Below are positions 44,029-58,330 of a DNA stretch of 64,000 nucleotides, one piece after another. Both the position numbers and the translations under genes were made by a program. Every line of letters begins with the position of its first letter. Within the stretch, counting starts at the first letter, position 1. The notes under the pieces are model-generated. The model saw only the letters and a program-made list of their open reading frames with translations. It did not search any database and was not told the DNA's origin. Origin of the DNA: Nymphalis io (lineage: Eukaryota; Arthropoda; Insecta; Lepidoptera; Nymphalidae); contig NC_065903.1 of NCBI RefSeq assembly GCF_905147045.1, positions 186,001 to 250,000 of the forward strand, given 5' to 3'.

Positions 44029-44663
44029 CACTTTTTGTATTACTTCAAATTATCGATGATATTTTTTTTTATAAAATCCACAATTATTTAATTTTTTATT
44101 TACAAAAATATATGGCTAATAAAAAATACTTATTTTTCTTCTACCGAATTTATTATTTAAACTTGTTACTACTATTATGTTTTATTGATATTATTCAAAT
44201 TAGAATTATGCCTGTTTTTCGTAACTCACCAAAAGATGGCGCTACTGGATTTTTCGTTAACACACTGTTAACAAAAAATCCAATAACATAAGTTCTCATT
44301 TTCGTTGTAAATTAAAAAGAAACACTTCAAAACCAATCTGTGAACAGATCCCTGATACTGTATTTGCTGTCATCCTTAAAAGGGGATTACTTTGATGACT
44401 GAACATTTCGTATTTCCCTCTAGCAGATATTAACTGTTTATTGTGACTACACATTTTGTAGACAAAGGATTTCATACGGCTGTGTATTAGTATTCATCAC
44501 TTTATACGGACAATTTATATATGAATAATAATTATTTATTTCGATGTTAACAGTGTGTAGTTGTAAAAAGATATGACATAAAGTAATTATCGACCAATTG
44601 TAGAATTTGGTTAAATTCATTATAATTTTTTTAACAAGTGGGTAGCCATAAATAAATTAATAA

Positions 44664-44755
44664 TATGGCCGAGGCGGTCGAGTGTCTTAAAGATGTGTTG
44701 TGAATCTTAACCGAAGATTGTTGGTTCTGTCGCTGGGCGAGATCTAATTTTAATG
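44664..44755 (+). repeat. SINE family A head fragment
   Basis: tgtgaatcttaaccgaagat and the preceding atggccgaggcggtc resemble the tRNA-like head; the body is absent. Confidence 0.5.
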
Positions 44756-46433
44756 TGTACATTGTGTAGAAAGTGTAAATTTTTAACTTTATAATTCATA
44801 AGTGAGCCGCCCGGTGCGTGTGTGTATCTTGGACTTCGAGACTCCCTTTGGAATATTTTTAACAAGGTAGGAATACTTTCTACTAGTATCACAATATATT
44901 TACAACTATATTATGTTTGTTCACAATAACATTGATGACTTTGTTATAATCAAGGGTAAAAATAACCAAGATTCTGACTCCGCAAAGTTAAGAAATCCTT
45001 CTTAGGGGAAGGTATTCATGATAAAATTCCGCAGATGTTTCTAACTTTATCAGTTAATAAATTTGAATTAAACTTTCATGCAAGCTATGAATAAATTGAA
45101 TTGTATTCGATTGACATAACCTTGTATCGATTTAAAATGTTGAAAAGAGTAACTGCTTATTTTCTTACCGGTTCTTGTCGGTAGAATTTACATTCCGAAT
45201 CGGTGGTAGGTTTAAATTTAATATAATTCTGTAAAATAACGACTTAAAAGTGCTTGTAAAAGCACTTTTTTATATTAAACAAAAGTTTAATATATATTTT
45301 GATTTGATTTCTTGTTGGCGTTGAAGAAAATATCTTTTAAAAACCTGCATGTGGCAAGTTAACTTCTGACACACGTGTATATAAAACCCGAATTGGAGCA
45401 ATGATTTTATTAAATCCAATCTTAACGTTTTTCTAAACCGTTTCAAGATCACATTGCAAGCGAAAGCTAATGATTTGGGAAATAGGACCTTCTATAATTT
45501 GAGTAAAAGACGAAATTGAAACTTGGAGGTATATCGATTTTTTTTATAAGATTTTATTAAATTCTCTTGTTAGTGTGTGTGGATCAAATCGTGTGTTGAA
45601 TTGTATACGTGGAGTGAATTCTACTAACAAATTGTCACTTTATCGCAAACGAGTTGAAACGAAATCGTTGCCGTTTAACCGTTTTCCTAGTCTACTAATA
45701 CAACGATCACGTTGCGATTCGGTCGAAGATATAGATAAGTAAAATTAGCAGCCGGTTCCACACAAAGGGTTGAGCTGAAATTTTGCAAACACTTTTATTT
45801 AGTGTTGCTAATAATACACACTAGTTACTATACTAAAAATATGTTTTAGTACAGATATTAAAAAAGAGGTTTTTTAAAAAGGTTTTATTAAATAAGTTAT
45901 TTTTTTATTTAAATGCATAGAATATTGTGTTCACTGTTAATATTGTACTTGCTGTTAAGTAATTTAATTTAGAAATATTTTCTAAAAATAAAACTATAAT
46001 AGACAATTAGTATTCGTAAATTATAATATAACATCGTCAATTTGCCCCGCGCGAGACGAGGCGCGGGGGCTCCAAAACGATCGCAATTAGAGGCAAATTG
46101 TGCAGAAGAACTGTTTGTTCAGCCACGCTCCACCGGAAATTGTGTTTTCTGTCAATATCGTTACATTTACTCAACACCGCAAACACCCCTATCACGATGA
46201 TATAAGACACATAATGGCGTAAAATTAAATAGTGATAAAATTAATAGTTTCGCATGTAATTGTACTATAATACGCTTAAGGCTTAGTATCCAGTGTTTAA
46301 ACACAGCTCTGAATAGCTTAGGAGGCTTTTCTGGTATTTAAATTAGCTAAAAAAACTGGCCACTAAGAGACGAATCTTAAGTCAAGGTATCATTTTTTTC
46401 ATATTTTGAGTATTTCAAAAAATTCATAGACAA

Positions 46434-46458
46434 GCAGCGGGACATTTTCAGGCTGTTA
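46434..46458 (+). repeat. SINE family A tail fragment
   Basis: gcagcgggacattttcaggc plus tgttact is the very end of family A. Confidence 0.4.
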
Positions 46459-47699
46459 CTACTAATATTTACTTACTTCTAAATTTTCGTATTTTTATTT
46501 ACGCGATTTATAATACTAGTTATTTATAATACTGGTTAGTAACTGTTGATTTAAAAAGCGGCCGTTTTAATAATATGTATCATCATTACGTATGTACCAG
46601 GTTAACAGTTACACATCGATTTGGGGATGGGGACAAAACTTAAATTGTTATAAAGTTATGTTTTATAAGTTTACCTTAAAATTTTATCCCTTGGAGAGTA
46701 GAGGTTGTTATTATCGCAAACATACGAAAATTTTTATCATAATTTATTTGAAATATCTAAAAATATACCCTAAGTCTTACAATGCCTAACTATAAATTCA
46801 GTATACAGTCGGCCTTATCGGAGGCTGAATGCCTAACTCAATATTGATGTAGGTAATACGAAAGGGAATGGGAGTCAATATATCAAATGTGGACACGAGT
46901 GCCTCCTTTATGATACGCCCCTTATTTAGAAAAGATGAACAGTCTCTCGCAGCTTTATTACAAATATTGTTTACCGTCCCATTATATGAGAAATATGAAA
47001 CGAGAATAATCCCAATATATTATATAATAATATTAATTATTTATTTAATTATAATAACTAGTCAATTATATAATATACTTCAATCATTTGATTTACTACT
47101 AATATTTACTTAATTTAATAGCTTCTTACAAACACTTGATTCAACATATTTATTACAAAATGGAAACAAATTAAAATGTCTGCCTCTATTTCAAAATATT
47201 GTTTTAAATCAATATGTCTATTTGTGAGTTACCAAAATCAAAACAACGCCAAATTTATATCTATCGCTGCTACATAATAATTTAAATAGTTTATATTTAT
47301 TACATTTATTGTAGCTTTTGAAGAATTTTCGTCATACACTTACAGACTGGCTAAGCTGCGGGTTTTGCTAGTATATAATAAGTTCTGAACGTAGATTTTA
47401 TTAAAAAGAAACAGAAAATTGAATAGAAAACTTACTCTTTTAAAACAAAAAATCAAAATATAGTTTGTTCAAGTAGGCTCAATAAAAAAAAATAAGCATT
47501 TTGAATTATCATTTAATAATTAAAAATTAAGTTACCGTCTCTTCGGGATGCTGACTCTACCGAGATGAACTGTTAAGAAACTTAGTAGTTACTCTGAACA
47601 TAATATAAAATTTCATAACAATAAAAAACAATTCATTTTATATATCCTGCATATTTTACAAGTATGCATATTTTAACATAGTAAAAGATGTAGGCTTAA

Positions 47700-47980
47700 T
47701 TTTTTTTTTATAGAATCGGAAGGCGGACTAGCATATGGACCACTTGATGGTAAGTATTTACCAACGCCCATAGACATTAGCATTGTAAGAAATGTTAACC
47801 ATCGTTTACATAGCCAATGCGCCACTAACCTTGGGACCTAAGATTTTATGTCCGTTGTGCCTGTAATTACAATTACCCTTCAAACCGAAACACAACAACA
47901 CCAAGTACTGCTGTTTTGCGGTAGAATGATGAGTGGGTGGTACCTACCCAGACGAGTTTGCACAAAGCCTTACCACCAGT
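47700..47980 (-). repeat. SINE family B copy
   Basis: Nearly full length, with small deletions in the region corresponding to ctggctcactca and to tatctgatgag. Confidence 0.85.
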
Positions 47981-50900
47981 GTACCATCAGTGTGTAATAA
48001 ATGACTGCTTTTCAACAGGAAGAATATTTGGACTTTGTGGCGTCACGAACTTGGTGGTACATGAGTAATAAGTGTATTTTTAATACTAGTGTATATACTA
48101 AATATATTGTATTATTATAATATTACTTTCAAAGACTACCACTATCTACTACCAAGAATTACAAATGAAATCAACAAGAAAGTTTTAATATTGTTACTAA
48201 ACAACAAAGAAATGTCCAAACTCGAACTACCGCACAATATAATTGTTATGTAAATGTTTAAATATAATTTGTTAAATATAAATACTCGTACATATATGAC
48301 TAGCTATCGCTTGGTATGCGCTGCAAATGAAATGCCTGTTTAAATTTATTTGTAAACTGTTATCGAATACGACTGGGATAAAGCATTTTCCTCGCTCAAA
48401 TGTATAGTAATTGTCACGGCGATTGGTTGAACGGTGTAGCTGTACAATAGCGCCATCTAGTGGCGAGTTGCAACAAAGAGTATAAATAATAAATTTTATT
48501 TCTCAAAAGGGTTTATAAATTTATTCAGTCTACACAGAAAATAACTTATGCAATAATTAAAGTTACCAAAACATTTTAGAGTACAGTCGAGTCGTCCTAG
48601 CTAATTTATAAGATTAACTTAATTATGGCTTCATCCTCCTCCCAAGTGCGAGTAATTAGTTTACAGTACAAGTAATTTTAGTACCATTTATAAGCAATAA
48701 CAATAATGCTTACCACAAGTAGTAATAAAAACCTTATCTATTAAAGTACATATTGCACGTGACAACTTAAATAGTTAACAGTCTACCTTCGAAGTAGGTA
48801 CCATTAATTTCAAACAGATAGACCAACCTATTTTTTTATATACAAGTCTCATAACATAGACAGTTATGAAGTGCGTCGATTCGCTTTACAGTTTACACAA
48901 GTAACATGGGAAGGTTTTCTTAAGACCGAATGAGTCGCGGGATTGCGACGACAAACAGCGATAGCACAAATGAGCTGAAAGGAACTAGGTCGCCACCGCC
49001 GACGCGGGTCGTATTCTGATCAAGTCGGTAATGTTACGACGGAGAAATTATAGGAGAGTCCTTGCTTTTCATTTTCAATTGTACTATTAATGCTTAAACT
49101 ACGATACTCGATTCTTTGAATAGTTTTACGTAAAGTCGCTTTTCCGATTCATTCGTTTGTTAGTTACTTCTTCGGAACTACTTGATGAGTTTTGATGTGA
49201 TTTTCGATAATTTGTTCGAAAAGGTTTTAGTATAAAATACGTATATATGTAATTTGATGATAGTTGAGAAATTTGATTTTTGCAATAAAGTTTTAGGGTA
49301 AATAATGACGTATATTGACTAAATTATAAGATTTAACTAGATCAATCCGCGTTGCTCATTTCTAAATAAAAGCTTATTGGGTTTAATGTTAAGATATATT
49401 CAGTACCAGCCCGAAGTTGGTAGTGTCACATTCCCACGACTGGGTTTTCCTGTGACTGATCTTTTTCCGATCGAACTGTATTGCTGTCCCATTGGTTTTT
49501 GTTTTTGTGCGTTATCACGTCTCCCGTACAGTTAGCTTGTCTTTTTTGAGACGCCGCCGCGGGCCATAACGGCCAGAAAGACTTCATAGTTCAGTATCCC
49601 ATAATTTTTTGTTTTATTCAAATACGACAATAGTTGTGTGGTAACAGTTATACAAATAACTTGCACTTGAATCTTTAAAAACTTTAGTAGCAGTATTAAA
49701 AAAAACTATTACTAATAATAAAGGCTCTTAGACCTATAAAACAAATCAGTACTTTAATATTTAGTTTTTTTCAACGCATCGACGAGAGGCAAGGGCGGTC
49801 CTCGTTCCAAGCAATTTAAACAGCAAAAATCGTCAGGTGGTTTATGATTTTTCGGCATAATAATAAATACGAAAGTCATCCAATTAATAATTCCGGTCGA
49901 GGCCATCGGCTCTCGACGATAAAATAGTTTTAATTGGATTGTCAATAAATCCTTCATGGGCGGGATTTCGTTGAGACACGGCGAAATTGTTTTCTCTACA
50001 CGTTCTGTTGGCTTCCGCGATGGGCTCGTGCCTAATGATGTATTAAAACGTTTTATGTATTTTTACCGAGTAGGCTCAGTGAACAGAGTACGTGGATGTT
50101 AACAGAATTTTGTATTCAAATCCGAGCAAACATCATTGACTTTAACGTGGTTATTTGAAATTTATAATGATTGTTGCGCTCTGAGGTAATGGATAAAATA
50201 ATTTCAATACATCACACTGAGAAACAAGAGGCCTTTGTCCTTTGTAGTAGAACTGTTACGAGCTGTTCCTATTACTATACCTTACCGTTGGATTGCTTAA
50301 AATATGTGATTCCATTGGCTCACTAATCCAGATTATATTGTACAGGATACTTCAAACCAAAAGTCAAATTAAAACTTGTTCAACTTTCAATAAGTTTTTA
50401 AATATTTTGCTTAAATTACTCGAATTTAAATATAATTTATTTTCTACTTCAAGTTCAAGCCACACCAACAATTGTAACTGAAACGAGTTAAAATGCAAAC
50501 GCAGTTCACACTTACACCACAATCAAAACGCTCGACGTTTAAAGATGAAGTTTCGAGCACTTTTTCCGAAATTACGCAACCTTTCACCGTTTAAGGAAAG
50601 AAAACTAAAGGGCCGAGAAAAAATTGCGATCGTCTTGAGGGCGGTTTCCAGAATAAGTACTGTTCTCGGACTCAGCCCTTTGAGAGTATAATTTGTACGC
50701 GCAAATAACCGGCAGGCGCTCTGGAATCCGTTTCCACCAACTTTATACAGCCTTCTTTGATATTTTAAGCTACCTGTGACAGCGGCGCTCGCATTAACCG
50801 TTTACTATTACAATTCTTGAATTTAAAATCCACTTTTATCGCGGCTAAGAAATAGTAATATTTGCACAGAGTTTCATAGAACTCGTATTTACCGAAGACC

Positions 50901-53900
50901 GCAGCTTCAAATTCAGGCATCACTGCTGATTTATATGTGGTTATTACCTCATGCTTGGCGGTGAAGTGAAACATCAATATGAAATCTACACAATTTGGAA
51001 AAAAATCTGCCGCTTGTAGATCAACGCTCATTGGAGCAGTGTGGTGAAAAAGGCTCCCTACAAATCCATTTCTTAAGAGGAGATCCCGTTACCATTAATG
51101 GAGCTTTACTATTGTAAGTATTAATAACAAACGATATCTATGTAAAGGAAGGAAGGAGTAAAGTCCTCCATGCTGATACACACATGCATGAGATTCCGTC
51201 CATTATAGAAACATTTGCAAGTTGAAAAGGAAATTAACGTCGAACTGTGAGTATACCCTTGGTAGTTGAAGTCCTGCGACGTCGCCGATGTCAAACGGTC
51301 TGTCCCTTTCTCATCGGCGGCACTACACACGAGTGACTTTCATTAGACAACAAGCCCCGAAACAAAAACGAGTGTACGCAACAATTCGCCCTAACTACTT
51401 CAAGTTGAACCTCCTACCCCTCGCCCCGCTTAAAAGCCATTACTCGGTCCTTTGATGTGCGCCGCTCTGCCTACGTTTCGACTGGCCACTTAAAACTATT
51501 GCCGAGCTCTTTGGGTATAGACATTTTTTACTTTTTTTTCGCAAAGAAATTTTCCAACTTAAATGAACACATTTTTTATTGTTGTGTTTTTATATATGAG
51601 ATAGTCAACTTTGTAAAGTATTTAGTCACCTTTTGATTCTTTTTAATCAAAATTTGTTGTGCTTCGTAATTTTGGCTATGTCAAGTAACTGAATAAATTA
51701 TATTTCTTTTTGATTTTTTTTCTAATTATCAATAAACATACATTCATCAAATCCTTCTGTCAATCTGTCTGTTATTTAAAAATACATTCACTCATGTGAT
51801 TATTTTTTATATCTATTTCTCCTACACAAAATATTTTACCTTTTGTAAAGATTCAGTTAACTTGCAACTAATTGCAATTAAGAATGATTGAGGTTTGAAT
51901 AAAATAAAATTAAAATAGTAACACTCAATACATATTGTGTAATGTTATGTACCTATGTACGAAAAAATATTTTGTGAGAAAATGTAATCCTCATAACATT
52001 GGTACAAGGAACAAACACAAACTAATTACTCCTGTTACTCGACTGCATAGTCAGTAACTCTTTTGTGGGGCAATGTATACGCTTCTACACCGGGATCCCA
52101 GAGAGCGTTCAAGAAACCTCTGCCGCTAAATTAAAAAAATTGTAAAGGAACGCATGTGTGCAAAAAGTTTTTTATAAATAATTAGTGAGCTAATGGATGA
52201 TAGCACACATCGGTAATGGGATTTGGGAATTAAACGATCGCCTCGTGGGTATTTCTTTTTATATTGATTATTTGTAAACAAATAAACTGAAACGAAAATC
52301 CCGCTGAGTGACTTTCACCGGTTCCTTTCAGGTATAGGTATTTTTTTTTCGAACTGGTTGTAGTTTTTAATTTGACAACCAACGTGGTATGCTTCTATAT
52401 TGAATAAATGATTTTGACTTGATTTATAGATAAATCAACAATTTTTTTTAAAACAAATTAAGAAAATATTATTTTAATAGACTTTGAATTATTTATGCCG
52501 GTGGTACAGCTTCGAACTGGCCTGTATGGGTCGCTACCATCCTATTTTTTCTACCGCCAACACGTAACCGAGAAATTAATTATTATTAACTTTTTGTAGT
52601 TAACACCATTGAGTGCAAGAAATGCGAGTATAGATAGAAAGAGACCAATTACCGTGCGGTAATACTCGTTTGCTCGTCTGCCTACAAATGCAGTCGGATA
52701 AAAACCGAATGAATTTCTGAAATCATGTATGGTTTCGATTACGAATAATGGATTAGTAAATATTACTTTTTTAAATATGTTTTATAATTGAATTACGATG
52801 AAATACGCTTATTAGTTCAATTATTAATGAAAGGAAACCATTATTATACATATTAAAAAAAAGTTGATTTATAAATATGATACTTTTTTTATTTACTTAG
52901 TAAATAACTATAAAGTATACAAAGTTATAAAGTAGGCGAGGGCCAGTTATAAAAATTGTAGCATTGTATTGTAAGAGGCGATGTTGGTATTTATAACGCA
53001 CTTGTAACTCTACATACATAATGGGTTGTCGTTTTATTGTCCCGCAAGGAAATGTATTAATTTATAATATGCTTCTATTTTCCCTAAATATTCGTTATTA
53101 AATCATAAATGAAAATATTTTTTTCAGAACATAATATACTTCGTCGTCACATCAAAGTATTATATTTTAGAAATTAAGGATTTAATGTCATGGGGGTTAA
53201 GATAGTTTGTTTCTTCGTAATATACAAGACAAGGCTTGTGTGAGTGAGACAGTAATGAGCAATATATTATATTGAATTATTGCATTTACCATTAAAATGA
53301 GAGCGTGTTTAAAATTAGCTCTTCAGCTGTACTCATTAGTTATATATAAGCATGCTGTTATATACTCTAAAATAAAAAAAAGTAATACTATTCAGAAATT
53401 TTTGCGTTCAAACCATTTCACAGTATCAATTTCAAATATTTACTACGACGACATATTTGACAATGTATTATTTGAGAGTTCTGTTAAACTGAAATGTACT
53501 AGAGATTAATAATACATCGGTTATTTGATAACAATCTATCACGTGAATGAAGTATGTTTACGGACACGTGCTACTAAGTAGCAATTGTCTTATAATAGCA
53601 TGCTTTAATAATTATACGCTTATATGGAAATATAATGTGTCCTTGTTGATGAACATGAAATCGTCAATAAATTCTTAAATATTAAAAATAAAAACAAACA
53701 TTGCTAATGATCTCAACATTAGTATTCGAACGATAATGATGTCCCAATCCACTTGCAGGCAGACCCATGTTGTTAATTAGCTGAGATAGGTTTGGATTTC
53801 GCGTAGTAATTAGCTAGACCTTTGTGAAGGCGGTCTTTGATACCTGTTGTATTGGCTCTCGCAGTTTGTCTCGGTATTCGTCGTTGTGATTACTAATTTG

Positions 53901-54553
53901 TGCTCATCGTGAAGCCATGATGTTACTTCCGCTGTCGCAGAATGATAGTATCATTTTAATGACATTTCGATACCTTTAACGGGACTATATTTTGTATATT
54001 GTTCTATTTATTTGTATGTTCTTGTTTGTATCTACAAAATAAAAATCCATGCGAACGAAATCAGCGTTATTTATTCTACTGACAAAAAACTTGCTTTTGA
54101 GCGAAGTAGATTACTCATAGATTATAATACTAAGTCTTAATTTTTTTAATTATAATATTTATACGTTTATACTTCACAGGTTAAGTGACAAGCTCGTATA
54201 AAACGAATAAATAAATATATATATTGAATATAATAATTATTCGACGAGTTACAGTAATAGACTGAGCAAATATGTTTAAATAAAATACTTTATAATTATA
54301 ATATAAATCGTTGTAGAGATATATTAAAATACAATTACTCCAGTATCCCTTAAGGCGCGTGTCATCCGATGAGATCTTTCCGAGCCGATGACTCAATGCG
54401 ATCGGGTTTTGAGAACCTGTCAAAGTATCCTTTGTGTGTAGGAAATGATGTGGAGACCGTTAGACGCCGGCCATACTTACATGTGTAAAAATATACTCGA
54501 GATAATATATATACCAAAAGCTTCTACCGTATTATTTACATTAAATGCAAGAT
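47981..54553. other. Gene-poor intergenic sequence
   Basis: No exon or RNA gene is supported. It holds one degraded SINE A head at about 50068-50165 and GC-richer patches at about 48940-49020, 50500-50760 and 51360-51500. Confidence 0.45.
50068..50165 (+). repeat. SINE family A head, degraded
   Basis: gtaggctcagtgaacagagt and gtattcaaatccgagcaaac follow the order of the family A head. Confidence 0.4.
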
Positions 54554-55338
54554 ACATATAAAAACACGACGACATTGTCATCATGGCGGAGACTCTGCAG
54601 GATTTGGAAGAGATGCTAAACAGCCTGAGCGATTCTTCAAGACAAGTAGGTCTCGGGATGAACATAGAAAAGACCAAAATTATGGCAAACCGACATGTAT
54701 CCCCGAGACCAGTGGTCGTAAATGCAGGAATATATCTACCTGGGCCAAACTATACAACTTGGCCGGCACAACTTTGAGAAGGAGGCTAAAAGAAGAATAC
54801 GTTTGGGCTGGGCGGCATTCGGGAGGTTACGTTATATTTTTGAATCGTCGATCCCACAGTCGTTTAAGACCAGGGTCTTCAATCAGTGCGTCCTACCTGT
54901 AATGACTTACGGTGCCAAAACGTGGACACTTACCGTAGGACTGGTCCACAAATTTAGGGTCGCTCAGCGAGCAATGGAACGCGCGATGCTTGGGGTTTTT
55001 CTGGCAGATAGAATCCGAAATGAGGACATTCGCCAGAGAACTAAAGTCACCGACATCGCGCGTAGAATTAGCTCGCTGAAGTGGAAGTGGGCTGGTCATG
55101 TCTCCAGACGCATTGATGGCCGATGGAGCCGACACGTGTTAGAGTGGAGACCACGCTTAGGCAAACGTAGTGTAGGACGCCCTGTGACAAGATGGGCCGA
55201 TGATTTAAAAAAGGTGGCAGGTTCGGGATGGATGCGGACTGCCCAAGATCGGGATGGTTGGCGTTCTATGGGGGAGGCTTTCGTCCAGCAGTGGACGGCA
55301 AAAGGATGAAAAAAAAAAGAAAAAAAAACATATAAAAA
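54554..55338 (+). mobile_element. RTE-type LINE 3' end with 11-bp target duplication
   Basis: The insertion (54565-55327) is flanked by exact copies of acatataaaaa at 54554-54564 and 55328-55338. It starts within the YADD box of the reverse transcriptase and ends after the ORF stop with an A-rich tail (aaaaaaaaaagaaaaaaaa). It was 5'-truncated on insertion. Confidence 0.85.
54565..55309 (+). pseudogene. RTE reverse transcriptase C-terminal part, frameshifted
   Basis: The first frame gives DDIVIMAETLQDLEEML and SRQVGLGMNIEKTKIM, directly after the truncated catalytic box. At about 54720 the frame changes: the continuation EYIYLGQTIQLGRHNFEKEA is one frame off, with some codons apparently lost. 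The second frame then runs unbroken through GWAAFGRLRYIF, CVLPVMTYGAKTWTLT, SSLKWKWAGHVSRR and GEAFVQQWTAKG to TGA. This is the usual RTE connection and C-terminal region. The copy is dead. Confidence 0.9.
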
Positions 55339-57889
55339 GTGCTATATCAAAAATAACTACTAGGTAATAGCATACACAGTACGAGTTCAACAACAGCCCA
55401 TAAAAATCTCACTGCCAGTGGGGTAGCCATAGCAGCTAAGGTCTTCAATTTATTCAGAAGATGTGTCATATGACAGATGTCTATATGACATATTTTCATA
55501 CAAACTAAGAACTTTACGGCGTTTACTTTACCGATCAGGAGATGAATTAAACCCAGAAATTATATTTTTAATATTTATAATGAATAAAACATATGTATCC
55601 CAATGATTTGGCGATGGTAAATAGATCATAGACAAGTAATGAACTTTTTAAAGTCGTTTACTATCCAAAAAGGCTAAGACAAGTCATACGGTAAAAGACT
55701 CCGAGCAAATAAGGCGATATGAGCTAAAAAATCGCTGTTTGCATTCCGGTAGTGAATTTCAGTGAAGATACGGCGATTGCTTCATCTAGCATTCTCTTTG
55801 CCCCCGTCTTTAGCATCGACTACAGATGTCAGGGCGTGTGACACTGAGGACGGCGCTTAAAAATCCAGAGAGATTTTTATTGTATAAAGTAGTCCAAAAA
55901 ACCAATTTGACTTTATTCTTCTTTTAACTTCATTTATTATTTAATTTAAATCTTATATTAGAAATATTATTTGATAAGGCTTATTCCACAATACAAAAAT
56001 GTATGATAGATAAAAAGGGTTCGGGTTCGTATCCGTTTATTTCCAAACAGTTTAACTGTAAGCAATAGTATGTATTCCTTAATGCTAATAATTTACTTGA
56101 ATAACGAATATTTTGATTACATTCGATTCTCAATTTTTAACATGTTATTAGGGATAAATTGTGATTCTTTCGTCAAGTGACTCAGGCATTAATACCAGAA
56201 TTTCGCTCAAGAAATATAAGTATATATAAAAACTAAATATAAAATAATGTCGTACGATGTAGTAAAATAAACATATTTACTATTTCTTTATTGGCTACGC
56301 AGTAGTTACACGATAGTAAATATTTGACGTGTATAATAACACTTTAATTAAAAAAGGCGACATGAGGAACTTTACATTTTCATTGTTATTATAAGAGTGG
56401 TTCACACTTTACAAATATTCAATCGAAGCGATAAATCTTTATCCCCTATACTATCATTTATATTACATCTCTCCCCATAAAAACTTATAACGGCCACTAA
56501 AAACTATCAAACAACTATAAATTTTACAATAACTACTTCTACAAATTTTAGCAAAGCGTCTTCAAGATCGATTCTTTATAGCTTCCCTGACGTTTCAGAC
56601 GCGCAAATGCACCCCTAGTGTTACCTTCCCTCGGGATCTTCCATCTCTTTCTCATTCATAAGAAAACATACCTCTGTCTCTTACAGTGGAAACGTCATTG
56701 CGTGGCGCATTGTCTGAACCCACACCAAAATATAATTTAAAATCTAAACACATATTCCTAAAGTTGAATTTTATTTGATCAGGAACTGTTGAAAGGAAAT
56801 TGGCATTTACATCGAGAGTAGAAAAGCCAGTTTTCCGCGGCAGAATTTGAAAATGGAATTCAACTGAATACCAAAGCCACGTTAGCGTTGCTTTCCTTCG
56901 TCTTATGTTTATATTTATGGCCTTTGAAATAAGGGTTATATTTGTCAAAGGTATGATTTTAATAGTGCAATTTGAAAGTGTTGCTTTGCACGCTTGGAAC
57001 ACAAGCCGCCGGCCGCATTCGTTGACATGTACCGGCACGCGAATGTTTTTGTTTCATTCTTTTTTCAAATATTAGTTTTTTTAATGTGACGTTGACTTTT
57101 TGAACTGATAGGAATGGAGTGGCCAGTGTTTTCCGTGTGACAATAGTGCAAAAAGTTTTTGTTTACAGTGTAAGGAAATATTTTTATCGGTGGCCTGTTA
57201 TTTGTATACGAAATAAACTTTAGGAAACTTTTTATAGTAAAATTTTATAATAATGAAAACTAATTTTAAGTGATAATATTTTTAAAACATTTACTTAAAA
57301 TAATCATCATTATATAACCACAACAAACCCAAGGTATGTGTTATTTAAATATTTTTTTTACTTTGATAAAGACATAAATTGTTTGTTATGAAAGTGATGT
57401 GCATTAGGTTCAGGTGAAGCGTGGGTCGTTGACCCCGTCGCTATGGTTACGGCGGCCAGCGTAGAGGCCTCGGCCCTGAAATGGGGCTTATTTCTGCAAT
57501 TACTTTAGGGTGCCTCACTGGGTATACATTTATATATACAGATAACATCGCAATAAGCGATTAATATTGTTTCAATGTACAGTTTAATAAAATATTATGT
57601 ATATTTACAAATGTTTGCTGTAACTACCAAAACAGAAATATATGACAATTTATACATTATAGATACTAAAGACAGTTTTATAATATATGGGTATCCTATA
57701 ACAACAGATAATGTTACGATACAAGCTCTTGACAATTCCAACTTCCTAAATGTGACCTCTATAAAAGTTTAACTTTTTCACTGTAATCCGGAACAGTATT
57801 GAAACACATTGAAAATGTGTGTTTATTATTAGGCTGTATGCATTTCAACCCTTGTGTATATTGGTAGTTGTTATGTTTATACATAGTAA
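55339..57889. other. Gene-poor intergenic sequence
   Basis: A 128-codon minus-strand open frame at 56652-57038 has no recognisable domain and is not called. A GC-rich patch at about 57405-57510 is unassigned. Confidence 0.45.
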
Positions 57890-58138
57890 AGTACATGCCC
57901 TACTGCCGGACAAAGGCCTCCGCTTCTCTTGGGCTAAGCTTTGGAGTTTACTGAGCTATCTAATGTGGTTTGCTAGACATATGTGGCAGAATTTAATGCA
58001 AAAAAGGTAGATTTTCTCTAAATGTTGTCCTTCAGCACTGAGCATGAGATGAATTATAAAGACAAATTCAGCACAATTAAGTAGTAGTAGTCTTAATTTG
58101 AGTTCCACGTGTAGCCTGTGGCCACAGGCCACCTCGGC
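57890..58138 (-). repeat. SINE family A, old copy
   Basis: Order of phrases is kept (ggacaaaggcctccgcttct, acatatgtggcagaattt, gcatgagatgaattataaag on the plus strand) at clearly lower identity. Confidence 0.65.
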
Positions 58139-58164
58139 CTGGTAGTAACCATTCATTGCTTTTA

Positions 58165-58330
58165 TCTTTATTTCAATTAGGTCGGCAGATTCACAAATAG
58201 GGCCACCTCGTGGGAAGTGGCTACTACCGCACATAGGCATTGGCATTGTAAGAAGTATTAACCATCCCATACGTCGCCAATGCGCCACTAATTTTAGGAT
58301 CTAAGACGTTATGTCCTTTCTGTATCAAAT
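58165..58330 (-). repeat. SINE family B, old partial copy
   Basis: ggcattggcattgtaagaag and gtcgccaatgcgccactaat mark the 3' half of family B in minus orientation. Confidence 0.65.

Larger units (their letters stand above)
44029..47699. other. AT-rich intergenic sequence
   Basis: Contains two SINE A fragments. A GC-rich island at about 46038-46165 includes ccgcgc/gcgcgg inverted around 8 nt (46048-46067). No gene is recognised. Confidence 0.45.

Noticed and set aside
56652..57038. 128-codon minus-strand open frame
   Set aside because: No recognisable domain, no repeat identity and no splice context; it could be chance in a low-stop stretch.
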